Source: Maribacter sedimenticola (lineage in GTDB: Bacteria; Bacteroidota; Bacteroidia; Flavobacteriales; Flavobacteriaceae). Taken from it: a stretch of DNA of 64,000 nt. This document shows positions 61,928-64,000 of the stretch, in pieces. The position numbers and the translations under genes were made by a program. The notes beneath the pieces are model-generated. The model did not search any database. It was given only the letters and a program-made list of their open reading frames with translations, and was not told the origin of the DNA. The stretch is from the NCBI RefSeq assembly GCF_900188415.1, contig NZ_FZNV01000002.1, positions 167,339-231,338 on the forward strand, given 5' to 3'. Position 1 is the stretch's first letter, and each line of letters begins with the position of its first letter.

Positions 61928-61971
61928 GTAACATAGGTTGCATATAGGAGGGCGTATTTATGGTATTTTTG
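61928..61971 (+). promoter_or_regulatory. GTAAC-type dyad with perfect -7 element before the desaturase gene
   Basis: GTAAC-ATAG-GTTGC at 61928-61941 (one mismatch). TATTTTTG starts at 61964, a perfect TAnnTTTG 29.5 bp from the dyad centre. Predicted start near 61976, 13 bases before the ATG. Confidence 0.63.
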
Positions 61972-61988
61972 TAAAAATCTAATAATCA

Positions 61989-62870
61989 ATGGAAGCATAT
62001 TTAGATGCATTTTTAAACGCAATCACCGGAACGTTAAGTTGGACATGGAAATCAATTATTTTTAATGTTCCATGGTACCTGAATTATTTTTGGGGATTGA
62101 TACTGATTTCCTTGTTGGTGTGGGTTTTGGAAATTATATTTCCATGGCGTAAGGAACAAGGTGTTTTTAGAAAGGATTTTTGGCTGGATGCTTTTTATAT
62201 GTTCTTCAATTTCTTTCTCTTTGCAATTGCGATAAGCGGTATTTATAAGATACTTCAAGTATTTTTTGAGGATATTGGCATTTCATCCAATAGTTTGGCC
62301 TTGATCGATATATCTACTTGGCCCATGTGGGGACAGTTATTGGTATTCTTTATAGTGTTGGATTTTGTTCAGTGGTTTACCCATATCATGCTTCACAAGT
62401 ATGCTTTTCTATGGAATTTTCATAAGGTACATCATAGCGTAAAAGAAATGGGATTTGCAGCCCACCTAAGGTACCATTGGATGGAGAATATACTCTATAA
62501 ACCATTAAAGACTTTTGGGGTTATGGTATTGGGAGGTTTTGAACCGGAACAGGCTTATATTGTTCATTTTGCTGCTATTGCAATTGGTCATATAAACCAT
62601 TCCAATATAAAAATTACTTGGGGACCTTTAAAATATGTGTTCAATAATCCGGTCATGCATCTGTATCATCATGCCTATGATTTGCCGCCAGGTACGTATG
62701 GTGTTAATTTTGGAATTAGCCTTAGTCTATGGGATTATTTATTTAAGACCAATTATATACCTGAAGACAGTGGCAAGGTGAAGTTGGGTTATCCTGGTGA
62801 CGAAAATTTACCTAAGGACTTTTTAGGGCAGGTTACCCACGGTTTTAAAAAAAGGAGAAGTAACATTTAG
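61989..62870 (+). CDS. Sterol desaturase/fatty acid hydroxylase family protein
   Basis: 293 residues with four or so membrane helices and the histidine boxes of the family: HIMLH (about 135-139), HKVHH and HLYHHAYD, which bind a di-iron centre. In bacteria such enzymes hydroxylate or desaturate lipids or carotenoids; no substrate can be named. It has its own GTAAC-type promoter and is therefore linked in regulation to the sulfur/cytochrome genes, with the FNR-like dyad nearby. It ends within a terminator. Confidence 0.85.
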   Translation: MEAYLDAFLNAITGTLSWTWKSIIFNVPWYLNYFWGLILISLLVWVLEIIFPWRKEQGVFRKDFWLDAFYMFFNFFLFAIAISGIYKILQVFFEDIGISSNSLALIDISTWPMWGQLLVFFIVLDFVQWFTHIMLHKYAFLWNFHKVHHSVKEMGFAAHLRYHWMENILYKPLKTFGVMVLGGFEPEQAYIVHFAAIAIGHINHSNIKITWGPLKYVFNNPVMHLYHHAYDLPPGTYGVNFGISLSLWDYLFKTNYIPEDSGKVKLGYPGDENLPKDFLGQVTHGFKKRRSNI

Positions 62871-62885
62871 TTTCTTCTCCTTTTT
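62849..62885. terminator. Bidirectional terminator overlapping the desaturase stop codon
   Basis: Arms AAAAAGGAGAAG (62849-62860) and CTTCTCCTTTTT (62874-62885) pair perfectly over 12 bp; the loop contains the TAG stop of the desaturase gene. The convergent HMA gene ends 13 bp away. Confidence 0.8.
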
Positions 62886-62897
62886 CTATTCTTAAAT

Positions 62898-63167
62898 TTA
62901 GTTTGCTAGTTTACCAGAAGCACAACTTACAAACGACTTGGCTTTGGACAAGACGGAATTTTCTTCATCTAAGCTGGGGTATCCTATGGACTTTAATTTA
63001 GATTTTACCGTAGCGATATCTTCTTTTTTTAAAGCATCAAAAGAAACCGATGATAATTCAACATTTACGGATACATTGGTAATAGCAGGAATTTCTTCTA
63101 GTTTAGATATAATAGTTTTGGCACAGCCACCACATTTTAAATTTTGAATAGGAATTATTGATGTCAT
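62898..63167 (-). CDS. Heavy-metal-associated (HMA) domain protein
   Basis: 89 residues: one HMA fold with the metal-binding CGGC (LKCGGCAKTI, residues about 11-20), characteristic of copper or mercury chaperones; the C-terminus has an extra Cys-rich tail (FVSCASGKLAN). It lies 3 bp downstream of the DUF3365 gene in one operon. Copper delivery is inferred, not shown. Confidence 0.85.
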   Translation of the reverse strand: MTSIIPIQNLKCGGCAKTIISKLEEIPAITNVSVNVELSSVSFDALKKEDIATVKSKLKSIGYPSLDEENSVLSKAKSFVSCASGKLAN

Positions 63168-63170
63168 ATC

Positions 63171-63812
63171 TTATTTACTTAGTTCGTTATTAAAAGTTAT
63201 ACTCCAAATACCCCTTACCTCATTTTCTGTATAGCCAACCGCTTGGTCATATGGATATTTATTCTTCAAAAGTTGTGTAACCTTTGGATCAATATTCATT
63301 TCTGGAACTCCGTGGCAATTTAAGCACATAGCATTGGTAATAATTGGGGAATAGAAATTAGTAGTACCGTCCTCGTTTGAGATTATTGGTTCGTAAGGCT
63401 CATTGTTATTGATTTTTGATTTAAAAAATTCAATATACTCCAGTTCTTTTTGGTTTGCTTGGTTGTTGGTATTTCTTGGTTTGTCACTGACCCTTCTAAT
63501 TTTGGCATGATGAACAATTGCCATGCTATCCATTAGCGGATATGCCTTTTCATTACAAAATTCTACAGCACCAACGGTACCGCTTTTTTGTAAGCTGGTC
63601 ATAAGATTTTTACCTAGAACTTTTTGGGTACTCTGTGCAAACTTTTTTCCTTTTTCTAGCAGGATACTATCGTTGGTTTTCAGGTCAACCACCATAGTAT
63701 TATTGATTTTGGATTCATTCGTAACATCATCTAAGCTCTCTTGTTTAATTTTCGGAGACTCTTTACACCCTATTAAAAAAAGTAGCCCTAATAGTAAAGT
63801 AAAATGTTTCAT
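63171..63812 (-). CDS. DUF3365 (Tll0287-like) lipoprotein cytochrome
   Basis: 213 residues: lipoprotein signal (MKHFTLLLGLLFLIGCKES, Cys at 16). A DUF3365 domain is followed by a single c-type haem motif CLNCHG (near residue 163). Such proteins are haem-binding sensors or electron carriers in the envelope. It is downstream of the rhodanese gene (18 bp) and upstream of the HMA gene, in one run that starts beyond the window. Confidence 0.85.
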   Translation of the reverse strand: MKHFTLLLGLLFLIGCKESPKIKQESLDDVTNESKINNTMVVDLKTNDSILLEKGKKFAQSTQKVLGKNLMTSLQKSGTVGAVEFCNEKAYPLMDSMAIVHHAKIRRVSDKPRNTNNQANQKELEYIEFFKSKINNNEPYEPIISNEDGTTNFYSPIITNAMCLNCHGVPEMNIDPKVTQLLKNKYPYDQAVGYTENEVRGIWSITFNNELSK

Positions 63813-63830
63813 TTAAATCAATTTTATAGT

Positions 63831-64000
63831 TTATTTCCATGCACTATAACCACCCCTTAGGTCATACACTTGTTCAAAGCCCATCTTTAACAGTTTGCGT
63901 GCTGCTTTTTGGCTTCTAGCTCCTGATCTACAATACACATAAACAGCTTTTTCTTTATTTAATTTTTCAAAATATTTTTCAAAATTACCAGTATTGAAAA
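63831..64000 (-). CDS. Rhodanese-like sulfurtransferase, 5' end cut by the window
   Basis: The last 170 bases encode on the minus strand the C-terminal 55 residues of a rhodanese, read in frame to the TAA at 63831-63833: AVYVYCRSGARSQKAA with the active Cys in CRSGARS, then KMGFEQVYDLRGGYSAW. It is a partial gene. It transfers sulfane sulfur, fitting the sulfur region. 18 bp separates it from the DUF3365 gene. Confidence 0.9.
   Translation of the reverse strand, partial: FNTGNFEKYFEKLNKEKAVYVYCRSGARSQKAARKLLKMGFEQVYDLRGGYSAWK

Noticed and set aside
1-64000. tRNA, rRNA, CRISPR array, insertion sequence, prophage or attachment site
   Set aside because: Looked for throughout; none seen. The only repeats are the short operator motifs and the paralogous USP genes.

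Overview
The window reads as a chromosomal segment of a marine member of the Flavobacteriaceae (Bacteroidota). Supporting signs are the low G+C content, promoters of the TTTG-N20-TAnnTTTG type, weak Shine-Dalgarno sequences, dense co-directional operons, and family-typical genes (ASPIC/UnbV-VCBS protein, DUF4159-MoxR-DUF58-BatA operon, non-phosphorylative L-fucose pathway, split YeeE/YedE pair). No rRNA, tRNA, CRISPR, insertion sequence or prophage was seen. Both edges cut a gene: an ASPIC/UnbV protein on the left and a rhodanese on the right.

Layout. 1-4.3 kb: truncated VCBS/ASPIC protein and a DUF255 thioredoxin-fold protein. 4.5-11.8 kb: an AraC regulator followed by a complete non-phosphorylative L-fucose catabolic operon (dehydrogenase, lactonase, dehydratase, 4-dehydrogenase, diketo-hydrolase, FucP permease, mutarotase). 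12.0-20.8 kb: a secreted VIT/VWA protein, three further exported proteins (one SH3-like, one caspase-fold-like), then a propeller LytS-type kinase and a LytTR regulator. Two promoters here carry matching 21-bp-period direct repeats that look like the LytTR target. 20.9-41.4 kb: a stress or low-oxygen island with cardiolipin synthase, six two-domain universal stress proteins, thioredoxin, MscS channel, beta-CASP nuclease, ATP-cone/nuclease fusion, P-type ATPase, sigma-like factor, a PNPOx-like flavoprotein, a PAS kinase and a response regulator fused to a Crp/Fnr DNA-binding domain. 41.7-52.6 kb: TldD/TldE and a MoxR/DUF58/Bat-type membrane operon. 52.6-64 kb: a sulfur and respiration region with YeeE/YedE pair, cytochrome bd, Dps, DsrE, TsdA-type thiosulfate dehydrogenase, porin, sulfide:quinone oxidoreductase, DUF2892, HMA protein, DUF3365 cytochrome and rhodanese.

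The most striking result is regulatory. Ten dyads of the form [AC]TGAY-N4-RTCA[TG] precede the genes of the 20.8-41.4 kb island (plus one at 61.9 kb). Six dyads of the form GTAAC-N4-GTTAC (two with one mismatch) precede the sulfur/cytochrome bd genes. In 18 promoter arms the centre of the dyad lies exactly 29.5 bp from the first base of a TAnnTTTG-like -7 element, which is the -41.5 class II activator geometry. The two operator families therefore share one promoter grammar. The REC-Crp protein encoded inside the island is the natural candidate for the first family; the regulator of the second is not in the window. These promoters also settle several start codons. All functions are inferred from sequence reading alone; no database search was run.
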